Assembly: GCF_964340395.1 (NCBI RefSeq)
Contig: NC_135568.1
Location: 20,483,581 to 20,547,580 of the forward strand
Direction of reading: 5' to 3'
Length of the DNA stretch: 64,000 nt
DNA from: Glandiceps talaboti
Taxonomy: Eukaryota > Hemichordata > Enteropneusta > Spengelidae
The notes under the pieces were generated by a model. The model did no database searches. It saw only the letters and a list, made by a program, of their open reading frames with translations, and had not been told where the DNA came from. The translations under genes and the position numbers were made by a program. Position 1 is the first letter of the stretch. The number at the start of each line of letters is the position of its first letter. Below are positions 20,876 through 49,400 of the stretch, piece by piece.

Positions 20876-22670
20876 TTTGAGTGGGGATCCATTGATCATG
20901 TTGATTGATACAGTGGGGATCCATTGCGTGATACTGTGGACATCCATTGATTGATACAGTGGACATCCATTGATTAATACAGTGGGGATACATTGATTGA
21001 TACAGTGGACATCCATTGATTGATACAGTGGACATCCATTCAGTGATACAGTGGGGATACATTGATTAATACAGTGGACATCCATTGATTGATACAGTGG
21101 ACATCAATTGATTGATATAGTGGGGATACATTGATTAATACAGTGGACATCCATTGATTGATACAGTGGACATACATTGAGTGATACAGTGGGGATACAT
21201 TGATTAATACAGTGGACATCCATTGATTGATACAGTGGACATACATAGAGTGATACAGTGGGGATACATTGATTAATACAGTGGACATCCATTGATTGAT
21301 ACAGTGGACATACATTGAGTGATACAGTGGGGATACATTGATTAATACAGTGGACATCCATCGATTGATATAGTGGGGATACATTGATTGATACAGTGGA
21401 CATCCTCTGAGTGATACAGTGGACATCCATTGATGAATACAGTGGACATCCATTGATTGATACAGTGGACATCCATTGATTGATACAGTGGACATACATT
21501 GAGTGATACAGTGGGGATACATTGATTGATACTGTGGACATCCATTGATTGATACAGTGGACATACATTGAGTGATACAGTGGACATCCATTGAGTGATA
21601 CAGTGGACATCCATTGATTGATATAGTGGGGATACATTGATTGATACAGTGGACATCCTCTGAGTGATACAGTGGACATCCATTGATGAATACAGTGGAC
21701 ATCCATTGATTGATACAGTGGAAATCAATTGATTGATACAGTGGACATCCATTGATTAATACAGTGGACATCCATTCAGTGATACAGTGGACATCCATTG
21801 ATTAATACAGTGGGGATACATTGAGTGATACAGTGGACATCCATTGATTAATACAGTGGACATCCATTCAGTAATACAGTGGGGATACATTGAGTGATAC
21901 AGTGGATATCCATTGAGTGATACAGTGGACATCCATTGAGTGATACAGTGGACATCCATTGAGTGATACAGTGGGCATACATTGAGTGATACAGTGAAGA
22001 TCCATTCAGTGATACAGTGGGCATACATTGAGTGATACATGGAGTGATACAGTGGACATCCATTGATTGATACAGTGGGGATACATTGAGTGATACAGTG
22101 GACATCCATTCAGTGATACAGTGGACATCCATTGATTGATACAGCGGGGATCTATTGATTGATACAGTGGATATCCATTGATTGATACACTGTGGACATC
22201 CATTGAGTGATACAGTGGGGATACATTGAGTGATACAGTGGACATCCATTCAGTGATACAGTGGACATCAATTGATTTATACATTTGGGGTACATTGAGT
22301 GATACAGTGGATATCCATTGAGTGATACAGTGGACATCCATTGAGTGATACAGTGGGGATACATGGATTGATACAGTGGACATACATTCAGTGATACAGT
22401 GGACATCAATTGATTTATACATTTGGGGTACATTGAGTGATACAGTGGGGATACATGGATTGATACAGTGGATATCCATTCAGTGATACAGTGGATATCC
22501 ATTGATTGATACAGCTGGGATCTATTGAGTAATACTGTAGACAAATTCCATTCAGTGATACAGTGGGGGTGCATTGAGTGATACAGTGAAGATCCATTCA
22601 GTGATACAGTGGGCATACATTGAGTGACACAGTGGAGATGCATTGAGTGATACAGTGGGGATCCATTGTA
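20876..22670. repeat. 23-bp satellite, right block
   Basis: Same 23-bp unit as the left block. Higher-order structure is visible: a 69-bp trimer repeated four times (starts near 21122, 21191, 21260, 21329) and an 11-unit (253-bp) duplication (about 21370-21450 again at about 21620-21700). The right end is more degenerate. Confidence 0.95.
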
Positions 22671-23448
22671 GTAAACTGCTGACAATGGTAATGAGATGTT
22701 AGAAAAAATTTTGGACTGACTTCGAAAAAATCTGTCATTTGTAACTGTTAAACTTAAATGAAATGTGTTGTTGACTGTCTTTATTGTTATTGTAATTGCA
22801 ATACAAGCTGTCAACAATTTAAATGAAAGTTACCTAACAAGACCTAGGCTATACACCACTTAATTCTACCTATGTGCAACTCCATACTGCTAAGTGAAAG
22901 TGAATGAAACCAACACATTTGATCTCATTTAACATCCAAGTGTTTATTAAAATTAGTGAATTTACAAGGTATCCTTTACCTTGACTTGACTTTTACTTGT
23001 CTCTTTGTTATGGTAGTGTGTAGTGTTATGGTAGTGTTTCCTTCCCAAGTACTGAGAGGTTTAAAGAATGGCATAAGTCAGTAACAATATGACAAAGGCT
23101 GCAGACATACTGTGAGACAAACTAAATAAGCCCATTATTGTTGTATATGGTGGATGTTGTGGTACCTTGATTATGCAGATAAACACCACCCCATCCTCCA
23201 CCCCCATGTCTATAGTACAGTATGCTAATTTAACTTGAATGCAGTGCCATTACAACTGAGGTATCTCTCATCTCTAGGAATGTTCTCTGGGCATGCATCA
23301 ATGTTTATTGCCATATATGCTGTCATATAGTATGTAGTGTGTTTCTTGTTGTTGTTGTTGTTGTTGTTGTTGTTGCCATAACCTCCAACAGGACATTTCA
23401 AACCTAGGTACTATAGCCACCCGTCTCTAGTCTTACATCAAATGTCTA
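22671..23448 (-). other. ARSB 3' UTR and flank
   Basis: Candidate minus-strand polyadenylation signals (AATAAA) are at 23304-23309, 140 bp after the stop, and at 22943-22948. A (GTT)n run lies at 23345-23375. Nothing else recognised. Confidence 0.5.
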
Positions 23449-39247
<15,799 letters not shown>

Positions 39248-39394
39248 GGCACTACGTGAAGACTAGTCACAATTACATATTCGAACAGATAACCAACAGA
39301 TTGCATTGATTCACACAAACAGATCTAAATGCCACCTGTTACCATCAGTAACCACTAGATCTATTGTGATTCAAAACTGTAAATATGGTCGAGT

Positions 39395-39402
39395 TGACGT
39401 CA
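39395..39402. promoter_or_regulatory. CRE palindrome upstream of ARSB
   Basis: TGACGTCA about 148 bp before the ARSB start codon. The position is nearly the same as in the NDUFB3 promoter. Function inferred. Confidence 0.4.
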
Positions 39403-39949
39403 TCTTTCACTTGATATACTAAATCAGGGGGTGTATAAATCCATTACCTTTCGTTTTGTTTCTATTTTTAGTTTCGCAATTCAACATTAAAATACATCCT
39501 TTTTCTATAATCAAATTGGTGGCTGTTTAATCAAACAATCAAAATTACCCATATCGGCTTTACGGTTTGCGCATTAATGTATTCACTGTGTACGAATGAA
39601 TATTAACTCCACAGAGTTAACAGAAGGGATAGTTAATTTATCCGATCTTTTTGCGTCCATTGGATCCCTTGGAAAATGTAGTAAATCAAAATATTTGTTT
39701 AATTCATTTGGGCGTGGCATTTATCCATTTTAGCTTTGATCAATTGCTATATTTTTGCGCCCTCTACAGATAGATGTAGGCGAGGGATAATCGTCTACTT
39801 TAGGAGGAGGATATACCTTCTTCTAACGATATGACATTACTATGCGCCATATGAACTATTTACACTTTGTCATACAAGCTTAGCATTTGGGTGTTTGAGA
39901 CACACTAAATCCTGGTCATAAGAGCTTAGCATTTGACGTTTTATACTAC
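39403..39949. other. ARSB upstream region
   Basis: AT-rich, no gene seen. Transcription start and any TATA box could not be fixed. Confidence 0.45.
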
Positions 39950-42900
39950 TGTCACAGATGACATATTCATATTTTCAGTAAACTTAATATTTTAACAACA
40001 TCGCATGGCCTAGTTTACTGAAAGGTCAAAAGACTGTCTCAAGGATATCGGATTCAGTAGTAATATTGATGGAGATCCGGGGCTTGAACAACCATTTGTG
40101 TGTATGATGAACCAAGTTTGAACCTTACGAAGACTTACCGACAACCTTTAAGAAGAAAAACACAACCCCGCTGGGTGAGTAAAACAAATTAACACTGTAA
40201 CGAAGAAACAATGATGGAAATCTGGCCTTGCACGAGAAGAAAAAGTTTGTACAAAAAAGATGCGGAGAAGATTCAAGAACTTTTCGAAAGGAAACTTTAA
40301 CGATTATGTTCCAATGGTGGGAATCCTACACGAACTAGAACTGATAATATTGCAGTAACGGAATATACAATTGCAGCAGGAGAGATTGTGTCTGAAACCG
40401 TCGAATTTTGAATAACGAGACAACGATAAAGACTATGACAAACTTTGAAGTGAAGCCATCAACGCGACCAGCTGACATTCAATTGCTATAGCAGTGACAA
40501 GGACGAGTAGTTAAAGAACAGTTTAATTTCAACAAAAAATATCGGACGCTTATACAGATCGCAGCAGTTTGCATGTGAAATACATATTTAAGACTTTTGA
40601 TGGACAAAGAACAAGCCGGTAGTAAAACTTTTTTAAAGATTGACATTATTATTATTGCGCGAATTCATTTCTATTCACGATCAGCGAGTTTGTTACTGTG
40701 TGTACAAAGCTAATCATGAGACATGTGTAAGACATAATAATTGTATGCTCGATTTAGTTTGACGACGAACAATTCTGGGAATCTATTTTCTTACCACAAC
40801 CATTTCAGTGATGCTGTTTTACATCTCAATGGTCGCGTACAAGCAGAAAGAATATTATTGATTTATCTATGGAGAAAATTTTAGTTTTAATAAGAATATT
40901 TATTGAGGTATGGAGTATTGGAAACTCCGAAGTCTTATTGACTCTGAGTTATTGTGAGCCGAAAACGCTACAGAAATGCGTTGTTCACACGTTGAGTCGG
41001 ACTGTGTGATTTAAAGTTCCTACAGTAAAGGAAGGAACCATGTTGATATAGTATTTTATTGAATCTGCAGTACAAGATAAATATTTGATTTTCAAAATTT
41101 GAGTGTAAAACAGAGATCCGACCGAAATGAACTGTGTTATTGTCTATACGAAATTCCTTTTAAATTCTGCAAGAATTTATGAAATTCCTCAGATGAACTG
41201 TTAATCGTTCGAACTTCCAATTATAGGGTCACCAAAGGGCAAACAAAAATGTCCATAATCATATATAGATACAAAGAAAAATTGCACCCATATACTCGAT
41301 GAGAAAGGACTATTTTCACTTGAGCTGCGTGCATAATTTCTAGTGGTATTGATTCAAAGGGTATATTGAATTGCAATGAGAAAATTGCCAACCTACTTAT
41401 GGTCAATCAGGTTACTTGTAATGAAGACTTAATTGACTTTGTTACATACATTTTTTATATGAAAATATAGTAAAAGATATTAACTGATTTTAGGTTGATA
41501 AATTTGGAAACAGGCGAAATTCTAATACAGAAGTACAAATGTATCGATATAATGGATCCTATTGTTTTTGGCCAAGCACTTTAGCAAAACCAACACACAA
41601 TTATAACTACAAAAGGGAACATTCCAATCAAGTACAAAGACACGTGAATAACAAAAGAATACAATTAGAAGAAACAATGGAAAATGCTATTAGTAGCGAG
41701 AACAATAAGTATCTAAAACCTAATCTCCGGTAATGTTATTATAGCTTTTGTTAGTTATAGTATCAAGTTCAAGTTAGAGTGCTGGGCTTGAAACAAAGGG
41801 AACCATTAGATTAGCTTTCAAAGAAGAGACTGGATGTCTGGAGACATCGATGTCGGCTAAATGTCAAACAAACTTATTACAATTTCAAAGGAATAGAATT
41901 TGTATGCATTCATAGTCGGCATTGACTGTCATAAGAATATATTGTTATAGAAAGTATTTGTTAAGATGGCAACGAACATTGATGCGTGGCAATGATAATT
42001 TGAATATCATGTGATCATATGTAAATATAGTAAACTCCCAACCAATCGGATGTTTGAAACGTCTCTTGACGCCGGATGCAGATTTAGAATAAGAATTGTG
42101 TTGTGATATTAATATGCGTTGCATATCGAGAAACGCCCCTTTTCTGGGCTATAAGATAGGATAACTATTGTAACTAGATATGGAGAGAGATGGGTGGAGT
42201 GATGGATAGGAGCTTGGGACTTGTTGGGTAGATTTTATATCTCCCGAACCTGTGTTGAAGTGGTGTTTGAGCCAGTGCTGAACAATAAATCATCTTGTAG
42301 TCATATCTTGGTCTAGTCCCTGTGCAGTGATTCTGAGAGTACCTCTTGCTAGCTAATTCCCTGCTAGAAGTTAAGTTGCTATATCGAAAGAGAATACCGT
42401 AAACGAACCCATAGCAACAACTTACTGGATTAATATTAATGGTCTTATTAGTTCTGCACAAGTCGTTAACATACTGAAGATGTCAAATTTTAAACATGGA
42501 TGAACAGCTAAGATGCCTGTAATGTTTAAATAATGACGTAGGGTTTCTTACACGACAATGATGGTGTTGGCGCAACTGACTTCTCTTGATGACTGTAACA
42601 GCTGATTAGTTAGTGTAACTTTAAGGATAGCTGTAAGACAATACATTTAGAACAGTGTTCTTGATAGCTGATATCAGGGTGAAATCACAAGTTACTAGAC
42701 TTAGATTACTTGAATAACATTGACTGGTTAATTTTGACTTAACTAAACACAGACGACGTCACTGACATAAATAGTTTATCACACACTTTTATGCCATACC
42801 ATTTTTCATAATATTGATTTCGTCTGTAGTTAAAGATATTTGGAATATGATCACGAATATGGCATGCTGATCGTTTGTCGTTGACAATTTTCAATATTGG

Positions 42901-43714
42901 CGTGATGAAATATTTAAGAGTTAATGTTTATTCATAGCATAGCTATTTAATGTCATCGTTTGATTTTACGAGACAGATACCTACATTCCTTTCAGATAGG
43001 AATACTTATGTTATAATTTAGTTATGTACACGATGAATCGGGTATAACTTGGTCAACATTAAAATATTCTCCTATTTATATTTCTTTATGTTCAACTTTT
43101 AAATGCTGCAGATATAAAATTCCTAGCAAAGTTCTTTAGACCTGAGAATTCTATTGATGAATGTACTTGTCTGATAGTGTTAATGAAAATAGAGGGGGCC
43201 CGAACAGTACGTTATGAATGGTCATATCTATCAGTATGATTGTGTGAATGATTGAAAAAGACTGGCCAGTCGAACGTATGTTTGTGATGTGATTGAGAAG
43301 TACACAATTCATGATCAATAGCCAACTCAGGATATAATTATTCTACGATTCAATTTTCTAATTATCTGTGATGTCTATCTTTGATGTCATTTATTCATTG
43401 AAGTACATGTTGACGAAATATCTGGTTCGGAATTTGAGATTTTAGCACTCTTAGTTTTCAAGGGTCGTATAAATTTTACATTTCTAAAACTTCATACGAA
43501 ACAGCATTAATTACTTCTTTTCAATTTTCATTTATGAAGGGTAAATTATTTTTTAGATATTTTAGTCTGTAACGAGGGCGTTACAAATTTTGGAAAGAGG
43601 GGAAAGTGTCACAGATGACATATTCATATTTTCAGTAAACTTAATATTTTAACAACATCGCATGGCCTAGTTTGACTGAAAGGTCAAAAGACTGTCTCAA
43701 GGATATTGGATTCA
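39950..43714 (+). mobile_element. LTR-retrotransposon fossil with short LTRs and a non-coding interior
   Basis: Direct repeats of 107-108 bp (39950-40056 and 43607-43714) start TGTCACAGATGACA and end GGATTCA, i.e. TG...CA, and are about 98% identical. A purine tract (GGAAAGAGGGGAAAG, 43592-43606) abuts the second repeat, as a polypurine tract should. A primer-site-like stretch (TGGAGATCCGGGGCTTGAAC, 40070-40089) follows the first repeat at 13 bp and resembles the complement of a tRNA T-arm. No gag or pol domain is visible in the 3.5-kb interior, so it looks like a non-autonomous element. Matching target duplications were not found. LTR identity suggests a fairly recent insertion. Confidence 0.65.
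42000..42345 (+). mobile_element. Possible solo LTR inside the LTR element
   Basis: A promoter-like CTATAAGATAG (about 42149) is followed 130 bp later by AATAAATC and a GT-rich stretch, an arrangement seen in Gypsy LTRs. The ends are not defined and there is no second copy, so this is tentative. Confidence 0.25.
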
Positions 43715-44595
43715 GACCTTACAGGATTCCAAGCATACTCGAATACATGAGACGACAGTCTGCATTTCATAAATATCTAGGATTCATAGTGATCATTTAT
43801 CAATGTTTTGAGAAAACTTTTAGGGCATGATAACGCCCAGAAATAATTATTTGGCCATTGGCCATGCGTTATGTAAATTTAGACTTTACGGACGTCACAA
43901 TAAAGGACACTTGGAACTGACAGGCACTCAGTTTTTTGGTAAGAGGACTTGGCTTCGCGGGAAGTCAATGAACGAGGCACTATGCTGGGTGTTTGCCTTG
44001 ATTTCCAGTGTAGATCTTTAAACACAACTGTGTATAGTCTGAGCTAATTCCCTTTAAGTTCAAGTGTGATCCTGGTACGTACATACAGAAGTTGAGTCGG
44101 ATACGAGATATGAGAGTGATTCGAGTGTTATTACTTGGTCTGTCAGCTGTGTGCGAAGATCAGTAGTAATACTACAATTTACTCTAAACAGAACACATCA
44201 AAAGATGCGTTAGTCGGATCGAGGCGACTTCTTCAAAGCATCCTGCTTTACACACTGTTACAATTTCGTGTGGTGTCTGAGACACACAAACTTCTGGTCT
44301 GATGAAAAGAGTAAATTGTTGACATTAACTCTCAAATACTAAACATATGAACATCAGAAGATGCCGCTTTCAACGTGAAAGCGAACGCTCGAGCAGTCAG
44401 TCGACGTCTACGCGACAGTGTTTTCGGTGACCATCCCGCTTTCCACTGATATTTCTCGTGGCTCCTTTTTAACCCCTCTCTCGCTGTGTCTTTTTGTACA
44501 GTACGTACGTCCAGTGTCTACATCAAATTTTAAAAAGTGGTGCATGGTACGCTCAAACTTCAATGATTCTTCATCCAAATTAGGTGGTACTCTGC
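43715..44595. other. Intergenic, nothing recognised
   Basis: No convincing coding, RNA gene or repeat. Confidence 0.5.
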
Positions 44596-45350
44596 CATTT
44601 ATGATTTACTCAGCCAAGATTTAAAGTGATCTCTAAGTCTTGTCTTGAATGAATGTGTCGAAGGTGATTCGATGACAGAAGCAATCAGTTCATCCCAGTC
44701 AACAATTGTTCTGGAGAAAAACGAGTTCTTGAACAATTCAGTTTTTGAATCAAGGTGTTTATATCTAGCTGGATGGAGTCGTGTACTCTTAGTTGGTGAG
44801 AGACGATTGTTAGCTGCAGTGACACACAGTTCACCTTTTCTTATTTTGTATAGGTTCGTAAGTCTAGCCGCTTTTCTACGGGTTTGTAATGTAGGCCACC
44901 CAAGCTTTTCAAGCATAGTTGTTACACTGCTATGTCGATTATAGTCATCACAAACGAATCTGGCTGCAGACCGTTGTACTTTCTCCAACTTTGTTATGTT
45001 CTTTTGTGTGTATGGATCCCATATTGAAGCAGCATATTCAAGTGTTGGTCGTACGATTGATTGATAAGAAAGAACTTTGGTTTCTTTGGGTGCAGAGTGG
45101 AGATTTCTTTTCACATTTCTGCTCTCTTCACTGTGTTGTCGATATGAAGATTCCATGATAAAGTGTGAGAAAGCTCTACGTCAAGGTATGGGTTTGAATC
45201 AACAGGTGTTAATTTCTGGTTACATAACATGTAATCGAAAGTCTTTGGTTTTGAGTCTTGGACTGGTCATTCTGATAACTGAGCATTTGGATGGATTAAA
45301 TTGCATTCGCCATTGTTTTTTGCCAACTTTTGAGCCTTTAAAAAAACACA
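44596..45350 (-). mobile_element. 3' end of a CR1-type LINE
   Basis: Minus-strand frame 44599-45156 reads KRNLHSAPKETKVLSYQSIV, RPTLEYAASIWDPYTQ, KLEKVQRSAARFV, FFSRTIVDWDELI and SFKTRLRDHF before a stop. This is the region after the reverse transcriptase in CR1-like elements and is similar to the C-terminus of the 4.4-kb LINE. Upstream remnants continue to about 45350 in other frames. 5'-truncated and inactive. Confidence 0.85.
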
Positions 45351-45421
45351 GTGTCTTATTCGTCTTCTTCTTCGGAAGCTCATTGCCGCCTTCTAAATAT
45401 CACTACATACTTATAATAGTC

Positions 45422-46510
45422 GGGGCGCCAAGGCTGAAATTTTGAAAAAAATTGCCCGCCTTGAAGTACAAGTTTGGCAGTATATTTGGTTAGAGTAACA
45501 TCTGGGCCTTCAGAAAACTGATGTTGCCTCTTTGGATTCTCTTGCGCAAACTCACAGGAGATGGTTTCCATGGTAACATTGACATTGATTTGAAGGATGC
45601 TAAAAGATTAAAAACGTCATATCTCGCGACCCAGAAATGATATATTAGGGGATAGGGAACTCAATGATTACATGACCTTTTCGATTCAAGGTCAGGGTCA
45701 TAGCCATTATTCAAGGTCAACTTAATTTGTTGCACTTTTATCGAAACATTCATTGAAACGTTTCTGTATACTTCCATTAGATATGACTGGTAAAGCTGTA
45801 AGTCGGTCAGAAAATGGCAAAACATACAATCTTTCAGAAAAACGCGAGAAAAGTATATATGAAGTTGTTTTGTAGCAAAAAGCTGTTACCAAGACAACTG
45901 CTGTCAATATCCCCATTATACCAAAGTGTTAATATACTAACCTGAAAGTGCTGACATGATGTAAGTGTTTGTATTTAGGGTTTTGGGGACAAGCAATTCA
46001 CTGATTACATGATCCTTTCGATCCAAGGTCATGGTTATTGTCAAAATTCAAGGTCATCTTAATTTTTTGTAATTATTAAAATACCGTCGGAATCTTTTCT
46101 ATAGCTAACATCAGACACGATCTTTACAGATGAAAATTATATAGTCTTTCAGGAAAAATACAACAAAGGCATATACTGAGCTGCTTTTATTACAAACTTC
46201 TGTTACTAAGACAACTGGTATCATGATCACCAGAAATATGAAGGTACTGAATATCGCAGCGTAACAAAGTGCTACAGATATGATGCAAGTGTCTATATAT
46301 TGGTTTTAGGGGACGGGCAACACGTATCACATGATCTTTTCGATCCAAGGTCAAGGTCATAGTCTAATTACAAGGTCACCTCAATTTTTCACTTTTATCG
46401 AAACACCCACATAGGTTTTTTTTGCTATAAACTACTGCAGACATCAGATAGCAAATGAAATAGCAAATTATATAGTCTGTCATAAATTTTGTAGCAAAGG
46501 CATATTCAGG
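45422..46510 (+). repeat. Left inverted arm of a large element
   Basis: Begins GTCGGGGCGCCAAGGCTG and is the inverted counterpart of about 48345-49400. Within it a motif TTTCGATCCAAGGTCAAGGT recurs near 45681, 46018 and 46340 (spacing about 320-340 bp), each preceded by a CAACTCA-TGATTACATGA-like sequence. Confidence 0.8.
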
Positions 46511-47289
46511 GTCAGCTTACTATGGGGTAAGGGAATTGTCTAGAAAGGGGTTCTGAAAGGGACACCTGTACAACCAAATACTATACAGATAGCTACTCCT
46601 ACTTTATTGACATCTAACAAAAAACTACAGATCACACAGAAATGAAGGTTTTCCTACATTCCATACATATTGGCTCGAATTTAATATTGACGTTCATTTG
46701 ATTGGTCAATTAAGAAAATACAGGATTGGTTAGTAGAGATTGTTTAGACTTGAGATTGACTAACTTGATTGGTTATGTGAATTGCAGTCAGGATCCTACA
46801 TTTGACTCAAGCTCGATGTATATTCAAGCTCAGTGTATATTTCATTCCCGATACTTACTTACTAAAGGACTAAAGTCGAGATACATAATTACATGTATGT
46901 AAAAAATGAAAATGGTGTATTTCTCAAGGTCTCAAAGCTCTACTGACAACTCACTGAATACATACGGTTTTAGATAAAAGGTGATCACATCGCATTTTGA
47001 GGCTTTACATGTATACTATTAAAGGAATTTTGACAATGCTTCTCCTGCCGTTGCTTCTAGATAGTATATGTGGTGTCCATCGATTTTAGTCTATTAAAGG
47101 ACGTTGTTTTCATATTTTATTTCTTACTACAGATATTTCAGACGGATTAGGTACGAGAAGTCATTTATCTTTCTGATTAGTTACATTTCTTTAATTTTTG
47201 TTGGGAACTTTTGTGTGGGAATGAGTGCCAACTCTTAACCAAGTGCTTTTATTTTATATTAAAGCTTTTTCATCATTGGTGAGACGACA
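46511..47289. other. Core of the long-TIR element, left part
   Basis: No coding recognised. Confidence 0.45.
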
Positions 47290-47800
47290 TGTTATTGGCA
47301 ATTTGGATATTCATGGTACAGATTAAGTTAATTGTCAGTATTTTCAAATTCCTGGGTATTCATCTTTCACATCGACTATCTTGGCAAACAAATACTGAAC
47401 ACTTCGTAAAGAAAGCACAACAGCGTCTTTATTTTCTGAGACGTTTAAAGAAATTTGAAATGAGTCGTGGTTGTATTTTAGTCATTTTTTACCGCACTGT
47501 CATAGAGAGTCTGGTTTAACAACATCACCTACGATGAGTTATTGCACTTGAGATAGTCGTCCGGACAGCACAGAGAATCATCGGTACAGAATCACCATCC
47601 TTACAATCAATCTATCAAATGATTCCAGATCCATTCGTGTAGCTACTACATCCATCATTAAGGATTCCAGTCATTAAGCACATACATTTTTTGAACAGTT
47701 ACCCTCGGGTAGGTGGTACAGGAGTATCAAAATGAAATCAGAACGTTTTAGAAAAAGCTTTTATCCATCTGCGATTTGCATTTTAAACCAGTCTTAGGAT
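47290..47800 (+). mobile_element. LINE fragment (Rex1/CR1-grade C-terminal region)
   Basis: Reads FKFLGIHLSHRLSWQTNTEH, VKKAQQRLYFLRRLKKFEM, VIFYRTVIESLV, then, in shifted frames, AQRIIGTE-SLQSIY and KMKSE-FRKSFYPSAICILN. This is the region downstream of the YADD box in Rex1-like LINEs. Dead fragment. Confidence 0.75.
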
Positions 47801-48344
47801 ATTTTACCATTTGTTTTAGTTTCATGTTATTAGTCTCTGCATTTGTATCTTTAGCATCATGTGTATTTTAAATCATTTGATGTGTTACATTAATTTTATA
47901 TCTTGCTTTTATATTTCACTTGCATTTTCCTTCCAATGTCTTATTCAATTATTGTTTTCTTTCCAATCTTCAGTTTTCAATTTTTATTCACCTCTTTTTT
48001 ATGAGTGCACGTGGAAAGCCAATTTCCAATGCAATTTAAGCAAATGGCAATACAGTTATATATTATTCTATTGTATTATTATTAATTTTGTTTTGTTTTG
48101 TTCTTTATATCATTGAATAATTTTGATAATTCTGTCTCTTGTGTTTAGTAGATTTCTTCCCTTGTAGTAATAAGTCGTTTCTGAGATATGTTTGTTTCTT
48201 TATTTACCCATACTGGGTGATTAATTTCAAGTTTGGTTGTGATTCCTCTTCTACGTTGACTTTGTAGCCATTTACAACGATATCTGATAGCATTCGTGAT
48301 GTACCTTCCTCAACGGTGGTATGCCACTACTAAACATTTTCATA
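47801..48344. other. Core of the long-TIR element, right part
   Basis: T-rich DNA without recognisable features. Confidence 0.45.
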
Positions 48345-49400
48345 TTACTGTATGACCCCCCTTTGAAATGCCTGCCCTCAGATTTGACTTTGACCTTATA
48401 CGTAAAATATCACGTAACCAATGTGTAGCCCATCCCTCAAAACCAATGTAATGACAATTGCATCATACTCATAGCTTTTTCAGACACCAAGATATACAAC
48501 ATTAAACTATTTGAGAATTATTCAAGATATCTAATCAGTTGACGAACTAACATCATTTTGTTGACCCGGTAATTTCATTTGTGTAATTTCAATGCAACGT
48601 CCAATATTTTTGTCATAATCTTTATTATGACCTTTTTGTAACATATAACATTATCTTTTAATTGTAATTACTGTAATGTTTTGGTGATTTGTTGATAAAA
48701 ACTAAAACATTACCATGACTTTGAATTTTGGCGATGACCTTGACCTTGGATCAAAAAGATCATGTGTTCAGTGAGTTGCCCTAAAACCCATGTACAGACA
48801 CTTAAATTGGTCAAATCTAGCACTTGGGGGACATTGAGATCTTCAGTATTGTCGTATTTTTCACAATTGAGGATCTTAATATAAGTTGTCTTGGTAACAG
48901 GATTTTGTAATAAAGCATCTCCAAATAGGCTTTTACTGTATTTTCTGAAAGACTATACCAGTTGCAATTTTTATGACTGGTTTTCAGAAATAACAACTAT
49001 GCCTGATGTTTGCTATATAAAACTTTCCGCCAGAGGTTTAATAAAAATATAGAAAATAATACGATGACCTACTATGACTTTGACTTTTGATCGGAAAGGT
49101 CATGTGATCAATGAGTTGCCCGTATCCCCAAACATATATACACATATTTTGATTATGATTATAGCACTTCTGGAGCCTGAGATATGACGTTTTTTAACGT
49201 TTAGTATCCTTCAAAATTATGTCACCGTTACCATGGAAACTGCCTCCAGTGAGTTTGCGCAAGAGAGTCCAGAGGAGCAACATCAGTTTTCTGAAGGCCC
49301 AGATATTACTCTAACCAAATATGATGTCAAAAATTGTACTTCAAACCATGTAAGGTGACTCCTATTTTAGTTCACTTTTAGACCTTGGCGTCCTGACTGT
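48345..49400 (-). repeat. Right inverted arm of the large element
   Basis: Inverted counterpart of 45422-46510, ending GACCTTGGCGTCCTGACTG. Subrepeat landmarks (GACCTTGGATCAAAAAGATC-type) lie near 48390, 48741 and 49085. Confidence 0.8.

Larger units (their letters stand above)
45422..49400. mobile_element. Large element with about 1-kb subrepeat-bearing inverted ends
   Basis: Two arms of about 1.05-1.1 kb are inverted copies (for example TTTGGTTAGAGTAA, CTGGGCCTTCAGAAAACTGA, CTCTTGCGCAAACTCAC, GTTTCCATGGTAAC). Each arm has about three 340-bp subrepeats. The 1.8-kb core contains only a LINE scrap and no transposase I can recognise. Long TIRs with internal repeats occur in several DNA transposon superfamilies. 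Without a transposase or a clear target duplication it cannot be placed. Confidence 0.65.

Noticed and set aside
18082-22670. Many overlapping frames of 60-250 residues with DVHCI/TQWMSTV-type repeats
   Set aside because: Three-frame translation of the 23-bp satellite; frames rotate between units and overlap one another.
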